Source: Eubacterium sp. (GTDB lineage Bacteria > Bacillota > Clostridia > Oscillospirales > Acutalibacteraceae). Taken from it: a DNA stretch of 64,000 nt. The stretch lies in the NCBI GenBank assembly GCA_022511225.1, contig JAFLRZ010000009.1, positions 1 to 64,000 of the forward strand, read 5' to 3'. Within the stretch, counting starts at the first letter, position 1, and every line of letters starts with the position of its first letter. The translations under genes and the position numbers were made by a program. Positions 1-9,137 of the stretch are shown here, piece by piece. The notes beneath the pieces are model-generated. The model was not told the origin of the DNA. It worked only from the letters and a program-made list of their open reading frames with translations, and did no database searches.

Positions 1-1
1 A

Positions 2-52
2 AAGATTTATTCTTCTTGGTCAAAAGCTAAAGTGGTAACAACTAAAAAGTAA
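2..52 (+). CDS. C-terminal end of a fibronectin-type-III-like surface protein (truncated by window edge)
   Basis: Frame 2 reads KIYSSWSKAKVVTTKK*, similar to the Fn3 end YSEWSNKKPVTTK seen in the 43342-44589 protein of this window. Confidence 0.5.
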   Translation, partial: KIYSSWSKAKVVTTKK

Positions 53-58
53 AAATTA

Positions 59-92
59 CGAAAAGCCCCGACAATATATCGGGGCTTTTGTT
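59..92 (+). terminator. Rho-independent terminator
   Basis: AAAAGCCCCGA-caatata-TCGGGGCTTTT followed by T-rich tract. Confidence 0.8.
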
Positions 93-200
93 GTGTGCAA
101 CACATAAGTTAAAATCGGTTTTAAATTGTATTATTATTTTCTTATATGAATCACAAATGTATCTAATGTATGGCAGAATAAATATTGTATAAGAAATATA

Positions 201-332
201 TTAGAAATAATGTCTCAACTTTAAAAAGAGGAATATTAATACTACGATAACGGAACCCCAGAAATAGAACAGTCCAATACCGTAGGCATGTTTTTTTCTG
301 AAATTACCTAATCTCTCAGAAAATCTTTTCAT
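201..332 (-). CDS. 43-aa small membrane protein MKRFSERLGNFRKKHAYGIGLFYFWGSVIVVLIFLFLKLRHYF
   Basis: SD TAAAGGAG 9-10 nt before ATG; basic N-terminus then one hydrophobic helix; directly downstream of the signal peptidase gene; below the ORF-track length cutoff. Confidence 0.65.
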   Translation of the reverse strand: MKRFSERLGNFRKKHAYGIGLFYFWGSVIVVLIFLFLKLRHYF

Positions 333-379
333 TATTTAGAGCTCCTTTATTGTATTCTAAATTTTACTACATCATTTTA

Positions 380-1069
380 TTATTGTATCTTATTTAGATT
401 AGGAAAAAATCTAAAAATTACTTTTCCAATGATATTATCTTCGTTAGTGATGTACTTGTTTTTCCAATATCTTGCATCGAGAGAATTGTTTACATTGTCG
501 CCCAACATAAAATAACAATCATTCTTGACTATATATTGTCCATTTATTTTTTCACAGTAAGTATTTATGAAATCTGCCTTACCAACATAAACATCATTAA
601 TATAACAATTAACCCCATTATAATCAACAGTATCACCAGCTTTTGGAACATAATAAGGTCCAAAAACGCCTTTATAATCTTCTGCAAGGAATGGTTCGTC
701 CAGTACAGAACCATTTATATAAACCTGTCCGCTTTTAATTTCTAAGGTATCACCAGGAAGCCCAATACACCTTTTTACAAGAATTTTATTAGTCGAATCA
801 GGACTTTTGAAAGCGATAATATCCTTCCTTTGAGGAGAGCTTTTCGAGTATGATAGTCTGTTAACATATACCCTATCGCCTGTATTAATGGTAGGTTCCA
901 TTGAGCTACTCGGAATAACACCAAAGAAGCATACGGTGTTTAATAATATTAATAGTGCAAGAGCAAACCAAAATACAATCCTATAAGCACAAGTATTTTC
1001 GATTACATATTGCTTAAAACTATTGTCATTGGTATTATTCTTTGAATCGAATTCTTCATTTTCATTCAT
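380..1069 (-). CDS. lepB: Signal peptidase I
   Basis: IPSSSMEPTI (catalytic Ser), KRCIGLPGDTLEI, YFMLGDNVNNSLDARYW motifs of S26 family. Confidence 0.93.
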   Translation of the reverse strand: MNENEEFDSKNNTNDNSFKQYVIENTCAYRIVFWFALALLILLNTVCFFGVIPSSSMEPTINTGDRVYVNRLSYSKSSPQRKDIIAFKSPDSTNKILVKRCIGLPGDTLEIKSGQVYINGSVLDEPFLAEDYKGVFGPYYVPKAGDTVDYNGVNCYINDVYVGKADFINTYCEKINGQYIVKNDCYFMLGDNVNNSLDARYWKNKYITNEDNIIGKVIFRFFPNLNKIQ

Positions 1070-1782
1070 CGTTATAAATCTCCTTATTTATTTATATCAT
1101 TTTCTTAACTAGAAGTAAAGGCAAAATGAGGTGGACATAACGAATGTGACGACAAAGCAAAAAGCAGGCAGTTAGAGCCTGCTTTTACTTTATTCTAAAT
1201 CTCTCAATAAATTCTTCATTAATATTTGATAAATCATTATTGTGTTCTTTGATATATTTTGCTAAAGCACTTATATCCATATCCCAACTACATTGGAATG
1301 ATATATATCATACTTTTCAATATATTCATCATATTCATTTTGATGTTTACATTTTAAACTTTTGTCGCTCAAAATTATGCTCCTTTATATTTGTTTTAAC
1401 CAATCGAATTTGATAGGTTTGAATTCGAATTAGAAACCAAGAAGTTAGCGAATCACTTACGAGTTAGTTATCAATAATCAATGATAACCAAAATAACAGT
1501 TTTACTCAATAATAAAATCCCTCAATTCTCTTAAAGTAATATCAATTGGTTCTATGCCCTTATCTTTACAATATTTGAAATTGAATGCCCCGAACCGTAG
1601 CTTAATGGCACTCAGCTTTTTACACACTAATACTAAATGACTCGACTTTAAGATTGCATTACAACAACTATTATAACATATAACAACAGTTAAACAACAG
1701 CCAACATTCACGTTAAACAATATACTATATCATCTAAACATTTGGTATTTTGTCAATAAGATATTAGTATGACGGATAGATT

Positions 1783-2292
1783 TTAATAATCTATATCAAA
1801 TTCAACCGTATTATTTGTGACATCTAACTGCAATTGGTAATCATTAATTAGATTTTCAATTTTCTCACATTCATTTTTCACAAACGAACTGTCAAAGTTG
1901 ATGATGTCATATTCTATAAAGTTGCTAGCCCTATTAATTCTGCTGATATGCCTTTCTTTAGGCATTTTTAATGATAAGTTGCTCAACATACGCTTACGCT
2001 CTTGCAATATTGGCAGCATCAAAAGAATCTCATCTATTGTTAATTTTGTAGAACCTACCACAGTCGTTGCATTGAAAAGCTTAATAGCGTGTTTAGTAGT
2101 TCTGATTTTTTCAATAACCTCAGTCAACTCTCTGTAGTTTTCCTCGAAGTTAAAGGCTGGTCTTACAGCCTCCACATCTTCAGATTTTTCAACAGTAAAG
2201 ACGCTGTACTGCTCTTCAAGACTTTGCAATTTGCTCAATTTTTCATTGAGTTTTCGCAGCTCTTTATTAGCTGCTGAACTTGTGAATTTCAT
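1783..2292 (-). CDS. Conserved hypothetical coiled-coil protein, possibly DIP1984-like
   Basis: 169-aa ORF with SD (GAAAGGAG) before ATG; helical composition; weak resemblance only to the DIP1984 family. Confidence 0.55.
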   Translation of the reverse strand: MKFTSSAANKELRKLNEKLSKLQSLEEQYSVFTVEKSEDVEAVRPAFNFEENYRELTEVIEKIRTTKHAIKLFNATTVVGSTKLTIDEILLMLPILQERKRMLSNLSLKMPKERHISRINRASNFIEYDIINFDSSFVKNECEKIENLINDYQLQLDVTNNTVEFDIDY

Positions 2293-2781
2293 TTTACTCT
2301 CCTTTCAATTTTATAATATTTTCATTAAATAACAAAAGCCCAGAGCAATATATAACTGTTCTGAGCTTTATTGATTAACTTATAATTTAATTGTCTCACG
2401 CTTTTACACTTTGTCAAGTAAATTATCAAATATTTTGAAATTTTAATAACATCAAAATAAACTGTATTTTACTTTTTCAACAGTAACATATAAAAAAATT
2501 TAACAACTAAAATAATCAATAAACATATCATAGAAGACTTTATGTTGAGTTGCTTTATAATTTATGATATTATGTTAAAGTAATATTTGACATACAAAAT
2601 AATTATCAATTTAAATTTCGATAAAAACATTGAAAATGATAATTCACTTTATGAAGGATAACAATTGATGAAACAGGAGCAAAATTCATCAAAAAATTGC
2701 ACGTCTTGAAAAAATTGCAAAAGTTGAAAACAAAAAAAATTGAGTCGATTCAGATGATTAAGAAATTTAAGGAAAATAAAA

Positions 2782-3753
2782 ATGGAAAATAAAAAATTAG
2801 ATAGTCAATATATAGAATCACTAGAATATATAAGGTGTAATTCACATTTGATTCAATCGACGCTTAAAGACTACTCGCATCAAATAACATCTTTGCAGTC
2901 TTCATTAAAACCGATTGTTGAAGCAACATCAATAATAAAAGATATTGCAAGAACAATTAAATTATACTCATCTAATATAGACGTACTGAAAGGCATAAGT
3001 TCTATTTATTTAGAAATTTCTAAAACAATTCCGCCAGTAGTTGAATGGTTTAGATCTTTCAATTTTTCTCAATTACTTGCCCCGTTACTAGATATTGATT
3101 CACGGCATATAGATGAATTACACACAATTTATCTTATGGCCATGTATGAATGTAAATGGTTTCCATATGCTGGCTTAATAGCCGATTACACACTTTTTGA
3201 AACGGTTGATGAAATTATTGCCACAAGCCGTGGAATAAGTAAACGTAGAGAGAAAAGAATTGACAATGCAATACTTGCTTATTATACCGATAAAAAAGTT
3301 AAGATCCTTAGGAGTAACTGGCAAAAATTAGATTTAGATTACTGCTTGAAAAAGTCTTTACGTCAGTCAATTGATGCTTATTTTCGTGGCGAATATGTGT
3401 TGACAATTTCTTGCCTTACAACCATGTGGGAAGGACTTATTTATATAAAAGCACATAACGCACTACCAGAGGAACGTCAAAGACAAAAAATGAGCATCAC
3501 GAAACAGGAATTATCCGAACTTACTATGGCAAATGATTACGATTTAATAATTAGTGATTACTTTAATAATTTTATAGTATCACAGTGCAATAATGTTACA
3601 GAGGTGGTAGAAGGTGTTCCAAATCGACATGGCACATCTCACAGTTGGTATAAAAAATATCCTAACAAAAAAGCTGCACTAAATGCAATTTTGTTAACTG
3701 ATTTTATAATAAATCTAAAACCTATTACGGTTTCGAAAAACGAAAGTAATTGA
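2782..3753 (+). CDS. Hypothetical protein with C-terminal HEPN-like R-X4-H motif
   Basis: 323 aa; C-terminal ...GVPNRHGTSHSWYKKYPNKKAALNAILLTDFII.. resembles HEPN/Abi-type domains. Confidence 0.6.
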   Translation: MENKKLDSQYIESLEYIRCNSHLIQSTLKDYSHQITSLQSSLKPIVEATSIIKDIARTIKLYSSNIDVLKGISSIYLEISKTIPPVVEWFRSFNFSQLLAPLLDIDSRHIDELHTIYLMAMYECKWFPYAGLIADYTLFETVDEIIATSRGISKRREKRIDNAILAYYTDKKVKILRSNWQKLDLDYCLKKSLRQSIDAYFRGEYVLTISCLTTMWEGLIYIKAHNALPEERQRQKMSITKQELSELTMANDYDLIISDYFNNFIVSQCNNVTEVVEGVPNRHGTSHSWYKKYPNKKAALNAILLTDFIINLKPITVSKNESN

Positions 3754-3929
3754 TAAGTGGAAAATAGAATATTAAATTAGAAATATTAAAAGCGATAATT
3801 GACTTGTTTAAGCAGCTGAACTATGCAAAGGAAATATAAATCGTGAATATTAAAAGATGTACTGATGCTTATTGATAAAAAGCAGAGTATCTGCTATAAT
3901 AAACTTAATATTGTTAGGGAGGTGAGACG

Positions 3930-4961
3930 ATGAACGGTCATCTGATGCATAAAAATGATATTGTATCAAAAATTGAAAACGGTATTGTTGTTGATAACAG
4001 TAATATGTTACCGCTTCAACTAAGGAAAGGTGCGAGCATTGAAGGCTGGATGGAATCTCGTGCGATTGACAGGCATAGGACTAATTCCAGACTGCTTAAA
4101 AAGGTTATGCGCATAACTGATACAAGTGATATTGCAACTGTTCTTCGTGCTCACGCAGCCACTGTTACGGATAACTATTGGTTCAAGGCAGACGGTGAAG
4201 AAATCGAGTATAAAGATATTCTTTTTAATGATGACAGCTATGCTGATGTTGCACTTTTCGGTACTTTTGAAAATGTGTCAAGTGCTGAAAAACTTGATTC
4301 AAAAAACTCTAAATCGCCAGAGCTTACGAATATAGGAAGCTTTGAAAAGTGTTGGAAGCTCCATGACGGGAAGTGGTTTATGTATAAAAGGGAAACTGAG
4401 TTTGAGCAGTTTTCTGAGATATTCATTTGCAGACTCGGACAGCACTTTGGCTTTGATATGGCGGTATACGAAAAGCACGACGACTGCGTTATCACTGAGG
4501 ATTTTACAGAAAACAAAAAGTATGACTTAGAGCCAGCAGTTGCTTTTGTCGGAGATAACGAGGATTACTCATTAAGCTACAGCAAATTGTTTGAATTTGC
4601 GCCTGAAATTGCAAGTGACTATGTTAAGTTAATCTTTATGGATACGCTTTGCTTCAATATGGATAGGCACACAAATAACTATGGTGTTTTGCGTGATGCT
4701 AACACAGGCGAAGTCGTAAAACTTGCTCCAAATTTTGATAACAACATTGCACTTATTTCAAGAGGCTACACTTCAACAGATGTTAGCGATAAGGACTTGT
4801 TGATTGCGCTTTGGAATGAATTTATCAACAAGAGTGACGTAAAATTTGAAAAACCGATCCTCGAAAGAGAAACGGTTCAGAATATTGCAAACAGCATAGA
4901 TATTGATGTTGATAAAAAATATGTAGTAGACTTCGTAATGAATAGGTATCAAAAAATATAA
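3930..4961 (+). CDS. HipA-like kinase domain protein
   Basis: FNMDRHTNNYGVLRDANTGEVVKLAPNFDNN matches HipA-C catalytic/metal-binding loops; SD GGGAGGTGAGACG upstream. Confidence 0.7.
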   Translation: MNGHLMHKNDIVSKIENGIVVDNSNMLPLQLRKGASIEGWMESRAIDRHRTNSRLLKKVMRITDTSDIATVLRAHAATVTDNYWFKADGEEIEYKDILFNDDSYADVALFGTFENVSSAEKLDSKNSKSPELTNIGSFEKCWKLHDGKWFMYKRETEFEQFSEIFICRLGQHFGFDMAVYEKHDDCVITEDFTENKKYDLEPAVAFVGDNEDYSLSYSKLFEFAPEIASDYVKLIFMDTLCFNMDRHTNNYGVLRDANTGEVVKLAPNFDNNIALISRGYTSTDVSDKDLLIALWNEFINKSDVKFEKPILERETVQNIANSIDIDVDKKYVVDFVMNRYQKI

Positions 4962-5108
4962 TGCTCTTTCAAAGAGAGGCGTTTAACTAAAAATGATTAC
5001 CAAAAAAGGCAAATTGGTAACTAAATTGTCGACTAATCCCACAGATTGTATTTATTATTCACGGTAATATAGGCGTATATCGCAAAATCAAGTCTGGACT
5101 CTCGCACC

Positions 5109-5147
5109 AAAAATAGCGAATACCCATTTGGGTATTCGCTATTTTTT
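5109..5147. terminator. Strong bidirectional terminator hairpin
   Basis: AAAAATAGCGAATACCCA-TTT-GGGTATTCGCTATTTTTT. Confidence 0.88.
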
Positions 5148-5194
5148 ATGTGAACGAAAGGTTAGCTTAAATAAAAGTTCTATCTCTCGCAAAT

Positions 5195-5238
5195 AAACAG
5201 GCTCAATGTCAAATTCAATTTTGACGTTGAGCCTGTTT
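5195..5238 (-). terminator. Terminator of the ATP-grasp/CDP-glycerol operon
   Basis: Inverted repeat AAACAGGCTCAA(t)GTCAAA...TTTGAC(g)TTGAGCCTGTTT just past the stop of the 5252-6490 gene. Confidence 0.75.
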
Positions 5239-5251
5239 TAATTATATTAAT

Positions 5252-6490
5252 TTATTTGAACAAAATATCAAGCAGTCTTTGTGATGCCTTTCCGTCATTC
5301 ATCTGATTATATTCAGCATTGAAACGTGAAAGCGACGCTTTGTTTCGTTCTTCGTCATAATCAATTTTTTCAATTGCATCAACAAGCTCTGCCTCTGTTT
5401 TGAGTACTTCACCGGGCAGACTGTTTATATCAATGTAAAAGCCTCGCACCTCATCACGATACTCCTCCATATCATACATATAAAACAGCATTGGTCTGCC
5501 GAGAATTGCATAATCAAAGAACACACTTGAATAATCGGTAATCAGCAAATCGGAGATAACGTAAAGCTCGTTTATATCGTCATAATCAGATGCATTATAA
5601 ACAAAACCGCTGTATGCATCAAAATCAAATTCATTTGCAACAAGATAATGCGCTCTGAACAGAATTATATAATCCTTCTCAAGCTTCTCCCTGAAATAGT
5701 CAAAATCAACAGGATTATTATATACATATCCGTTATGAGCATCGTGCTGATTATCTCTCCACGTTGGGGCATAGAGAATAATTTTTCTCTTGTCATTTTC
5801 AAGACCGAGCTTTTTTTTGATTTTCTCAATATCGCCGCTGTCATAATTGACAAGGTAATCATTTCTTGGATAGCCTATCTGCAAAACCGCATCCTTCTTG
5901 CCGAATTTCTCAAGCCTCCATGCCGTTATAAATTTTTCGGTTACAAAATCACACGGTGACAGAAGATAATCAAGTCGCTTTGCATCATTTCTGTATTTGC
6001 TTCTGATTTCTGTAAGTGAATTCATTGCGTTATTGGAGTTTTCAATATCATATCCAAGCTTTTTCAAAGGTGTTCCGTGCCAACACTGAACGTAAACCTG
6101 CTCACTGCTCGGAGTCCAGAAATCAAGGGCTCTGGAATTAAAAATCCAGTATTTAGCCATATGCAGATATTTTTCACATTCCTTGCTCTTGTTTCTTATA
6201 ACCGTCGTGTTTCTGTTTGCCTCAAGAAAGCTGTATTTCTCAGGCTCATCAAACAGCCAGACAAACCTATAATCAGCATACTTATCATCGCAGAGCATTT
6301 GCTCATAAACCGCCTTTGGACTGCAAGCATAGCTTTTTCCGTTATATGAAGCGAAAATAACAAGCTTTTCGTCAACCTTAGACGCTGCTCCGGCAGTTTT
6401 ATAGCTCACTCTGCGAATCAGATTGCGAGTGTTTCGCATAAAGATACGCAGGAATGTTGATTTTTCAGCAATTTTGATATGTGTTTTCAC
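5252..6490 (-). CDS. CDP-glycerol:poly(glycerophosphate) glycerophosphotransferase family protein
   Basis: QCWHGTPLKKLGYD, LYAPTWRDN, DLLITDYSSVFFDYAILGRPMLFYMYD motifs of the TagB/TagF family. Confidence 0.9.
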   Translation of the reverse strand: MKTHIKIAEKSTFLRIFMRNTRNLIRRVSYKTAGAASKVDEKLVIFASYNGKSYACSPKAVYEQMLCDDKYADYRFVWLFDEPEKYSFLEANRNTTVIRNKSKECEKYLHMAKYWIFNSRALDFWTPSSEQVYVQCWHGTPLKKLGYDIENSNNAMNSLTEIRSKYRNDAKRLDYLLSPCDFVTEKFITAWRLEKFGKKDAVLQIGYPRNDYLVNYDSGDIEKIKKKLGLENDKRKIILYAPTWRDNQHDAHNGYVYNNPVDFDYFREKLEKDYIILFRAHYLVANEFDFDAYSGFVYNASDYDDINELYVISDLLITDYSSVFFDYAILGRPMLFYMYDMEEYRDEVRGFYIDINSLPGEVLKTEAELVDAIEKIDYDEERNKASLSRFNAEYNQMNDGKASQRLLDILFK

Positions 6491-6518
6491 AAAATTCTCC
6501 TGTTCCGATGTGCAGACC

Positions 6519-9116
6519 TCAGTCTAATTTGTTTTCCTGTTCTGCTTCTTTTCTTTGTTTTATCTGAATCGCCTTTCTCATAATAACGGCAATAGGATAA
6601 AACATTTTGAAATGTCTGAATGCCTTTTTATCGTTGTCATCCTTAATGAAATGAATATCGGCAGTTTCCATATATTCCTTGTATTTTTCTCTTGAAAGTC
6701 TGCCGCCGACGTATTCCTCGATGAGAACCTTTTCACTTACAAAGGTTTTTCCTGTTTCCTCAACCTTAACGTCGAGGTCAAGAGGAATACCCTTAATCAT
6801 ATAATCCGCGAACATTCCCGGCAGATTTACTCCGCACTCAGTGAAGGCATAGCCGGATGCACCAAAGCGCAAATTGAGTTCAACAAAATACATTTTGCCG
6901 TCTGCGGTTTCAATAAGATCAACGTCATAAAGACCGTCGAAATTGAGGGTTTCTATAAACTTCAGAATATCATCTATAAGCTCCTGATGCATTGAGCAAG
7001 GAAGAGTTCTGCCAACAACGGCAACACCTCTGTGCTCCTTTTGCCCTCCTTGTTCTGCAACGAAGAAGCCCGGACCGATAACACCATTCTTTGTGCTGAC
7101 CCCCAAGAGGGAATATTCTTTATTAATTTCAACGAAGTCCTCAACAAGCATTTCAATAGGCTTCCTTTTGGAGAACTTAGTCAAATAGCCTCTCAGCTCC
7201 TCCTCGTTCTCGCATTTTCTCATTCTGCCCTTTGAGCTGTTCTTGCTGATATTAGGCTTCATAAAGCAGGGATACGTTACGGTTTCAGGTATCTCGAACT
7301 CTCCCTTATATGCCTGAATAACACATGAATTGAGAACGGGAAGATTAGCTTCAATTGCAAGATTCTTCTGAGCCTCCTTGCTCATAAGATTGCATATTCC
7401 GTCCTGCTCATTATTGATGTTCGGAATGAGATAATATTTGCTGAGCTTGTCATAGTAATGGTCTGCAACGTACGCAACAAGGTCGTCAGCAGGGATGAGC
7501 AGCATTTTTCTGTTAGGATCGGCAAGCTTTATAAGGCGCTTGACAATCCTTCTGTTCTTTCTCCTTGAAACGCATACATAATAACCCTTGATATACTCGC
7601 TATATGTATCCGGCTGCATTTTCTTGAGCAGATTTGACTGCTTGGGTCGAACCTGAAATATTCTCAGAACCTCAACCTCATATCCTGCCTTTCCAAGTGA
7701 CCTCGCCATAGTGAGATTCGAGCAGTAGTTTCTGCCCGAAACAAGCACTCTCGGAAGAGGAGAATTTGGATCTCTTCTGTTCTTTTTCTTTGTCTGAGGA
7801 TAGCTTAAAAGGTGATATTTCACGGGTCGGAGCACCTTCTTTAAGCGATACGTCAGCACCTTGTAAATAGATTTTATTGTTCTTTTTACAGTTTTCTTTA
7901 TCTTATTTTTAAAACGTCTTCTCTTTGCTCTTTTGATTTCCTTTGAGAAATATTCATAGGGAAGAGGGTCTTGCTCATCACGAAGAAGGGTTATATCGGA
8001 ATTATCAATGCATTCCTTAAGCTCCTTCTTGCTCATAAAGCCCTTGATGTGGTCCTCCCATGCAATTTTCTCATAAATAAAGGTTTTGTTATATTCATCA
8101 ACCTTTTCCTCTTCAGGAGTGTGGGGCTCGCCATAAGCCTCCTTAACGAACAGCTCAGGAAGATTGACTCCGCTCTTGAAATATGAGTAGTTCGGACCAC
8201 CGCTTCTGAGGTTAACCTCGTTGAAATAGACCTTGTCGCCCGATATTGCAAGCTCAAAATCAAACATTCCGAAATAATGGAAGCTCTGCATCATCTTTAT
8301 TATCTTGTCCTGCAAATCTCCCATTTCCTCAAACGGAACAAGCTTTCCCGACAAGGTTACGCCCTTTTCATACTGAGCAACGTTTGTCTTTTTTATAATA
8401 GCGGGAATTATTATTTTATCATCAAAGCATATTCCGGAAAAGTCTATCTCGTTGTCTATCTCAAGAAATTCCTGAACGAGAACGCTGCGGTTTGCAAACT
8501 TCCTGCGAAGTCTGTTAAGATGCCTATACAGCTCCTCCTCACTGTTACAGCGAGCCATTTCTTTTTTATATCCCGTTATGCTCTCAACCGGCTTAACAAA
8601 GCAAGGGTAAACCATATCGCTCGGAATTTCGATTTCAGGGTTGTCCAAAGGTATAGTCCATTCAAGCGGAGTTGGTATTCCGGCACGTTTTGCAAGCTCG
8701 CTTTGAACGATTTTGCTCATATGCACAGTCATAGAACCTTCTCCGCCGCCAATAATTTCAGGCATTATGAATATTTCAGACAGTGCATTTCTGTTTAAAT
8801 CCATAACTGATGCAGTGTAGTCATCAGTAGGGAAGAGAACGGGCTTGTAGCCAAGCTCCATATCTCCGTATTTAAGCAGCTCATCAAGAAATTCGACGTC
8901 GTTGCCGTCCTTAACCTTCCTCGAAACAATCTCAACCGAGTTTCGAACGTATTTACTGCATCTTGCAATTTCGGATTTGCCCTTTCTGAAAGCACTTGCA
9001 ACCAAATCAACAGTGTATCCTGCCGAGCCGAGCGACCTTATAACACTGAGTCCCGTTGCATAATTTCTTGAAAGAACTACTACTAAATTTTTATTTGATT
9101 CCATTTTGATCTCCAA
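6519..9116 (-). CDS. Double-domain ATP-grasp protein (fused A and B modules)
   Basis: Two N-terminal Rossmann-like motifs (VLSRNYATGLSVIRSLGSAGYTVDL; VSGRNYCSNLTMARSLGKAGYEVEV), each followed by ATP-grasp motifs (CFVKP..; FNEVNLRSGGPNY and FVELNLRFGASGY). Confidence 0.9.
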   Translation of the reverse strand: MEIKMESNKNLVVVLSRNYATGLSVIRSLGSAGYTVDLVASAFRKGKSEIARCSKYVRNSVEIVSRKVKDGNDVEFLDELLKYGDMELGYKPVLFPTDDYTASVMDLNRNALSEIFIMPEIIGGGEGSMTVHMSKIVQSELAKRAGIPTPLEWTIPLDNPEIEIPSDMVYPCFVKPVESITGYKKEMARCNSEEELYRHLNRLRRKFANRSVLVQEFLEIDNEIDFSGICFDDKIIIPAIIKKTNVAQYEKGVTLSGKLVPFEEMGDLQDKIIKMMQSFHYFGMFDFELAISGDKVYFNEVNLRSGGPNYSYFKSGVNLPELFVKEAYGEPHTPEEEKVDEYNKTFIYEKIAWEDHIKGFMSKKELKECIDNSDITLLRDEQDPLPYEYFSKEIKRAKRRRFKNKIKKTVKRTIKSIYKVLTYRLKKVLRPVKYHLLSYPQTKKKNRRDPNSPLPRVLVSGRNYCSNLTMARSLGKAGYEVEVLRIFQVRPKQSNLLKKMQPDTYSEYIKGYYVCVSRRKNRRIVKRLIKLADPNRKMLLIPADDLVAYVADHYYDKLSKYYLIPNINNEQDGICNLMSKEAQKNLAIEANLPVLNSCVIQAYKGEFEIPETVTYPCFMKPNISKNSSKGRMRKCENEEELRGYLTKFSKRKPIEMLVEDFVEINKEYSLLGVSTKNGVIGPGFFVAEQGGQKEHRGVAVVGRTLPCSMHQELIDDILKFIETLNFDGLYDVDLIETADGKMYFVELNLRFGASGYAFTECGVNLPGMFADYMIKGIPLDLDVKVEETGKTFVSEKVLIEEYVGGRLSREKYKEYMETADIHFIKDDNDKKAFRHFKMFYPIAVIMRKAIQIKQRKEAEQENKLD

Positions 9117-9137
9117 ATCAAATTTTTTATCTTTCTT

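Noticed and set aside
1502-1720. 72-aa minus-strand ORF
   Set aside because: No convincing SD or family pattern; AT-rich intergenic context; too weak to call.
4970-5110. Attachment site of an integrated element at the boundary of the accessory region
   Set aside because: No integrase, tRNA target or direct repeat pair recognised in the window.
8277-8798. 173-aa plus-strand ORF antisense to the 865-aa ATP-grasp gene
   Set aside because: Long shadow ORF on the opposite strand of a well-supported CDS.
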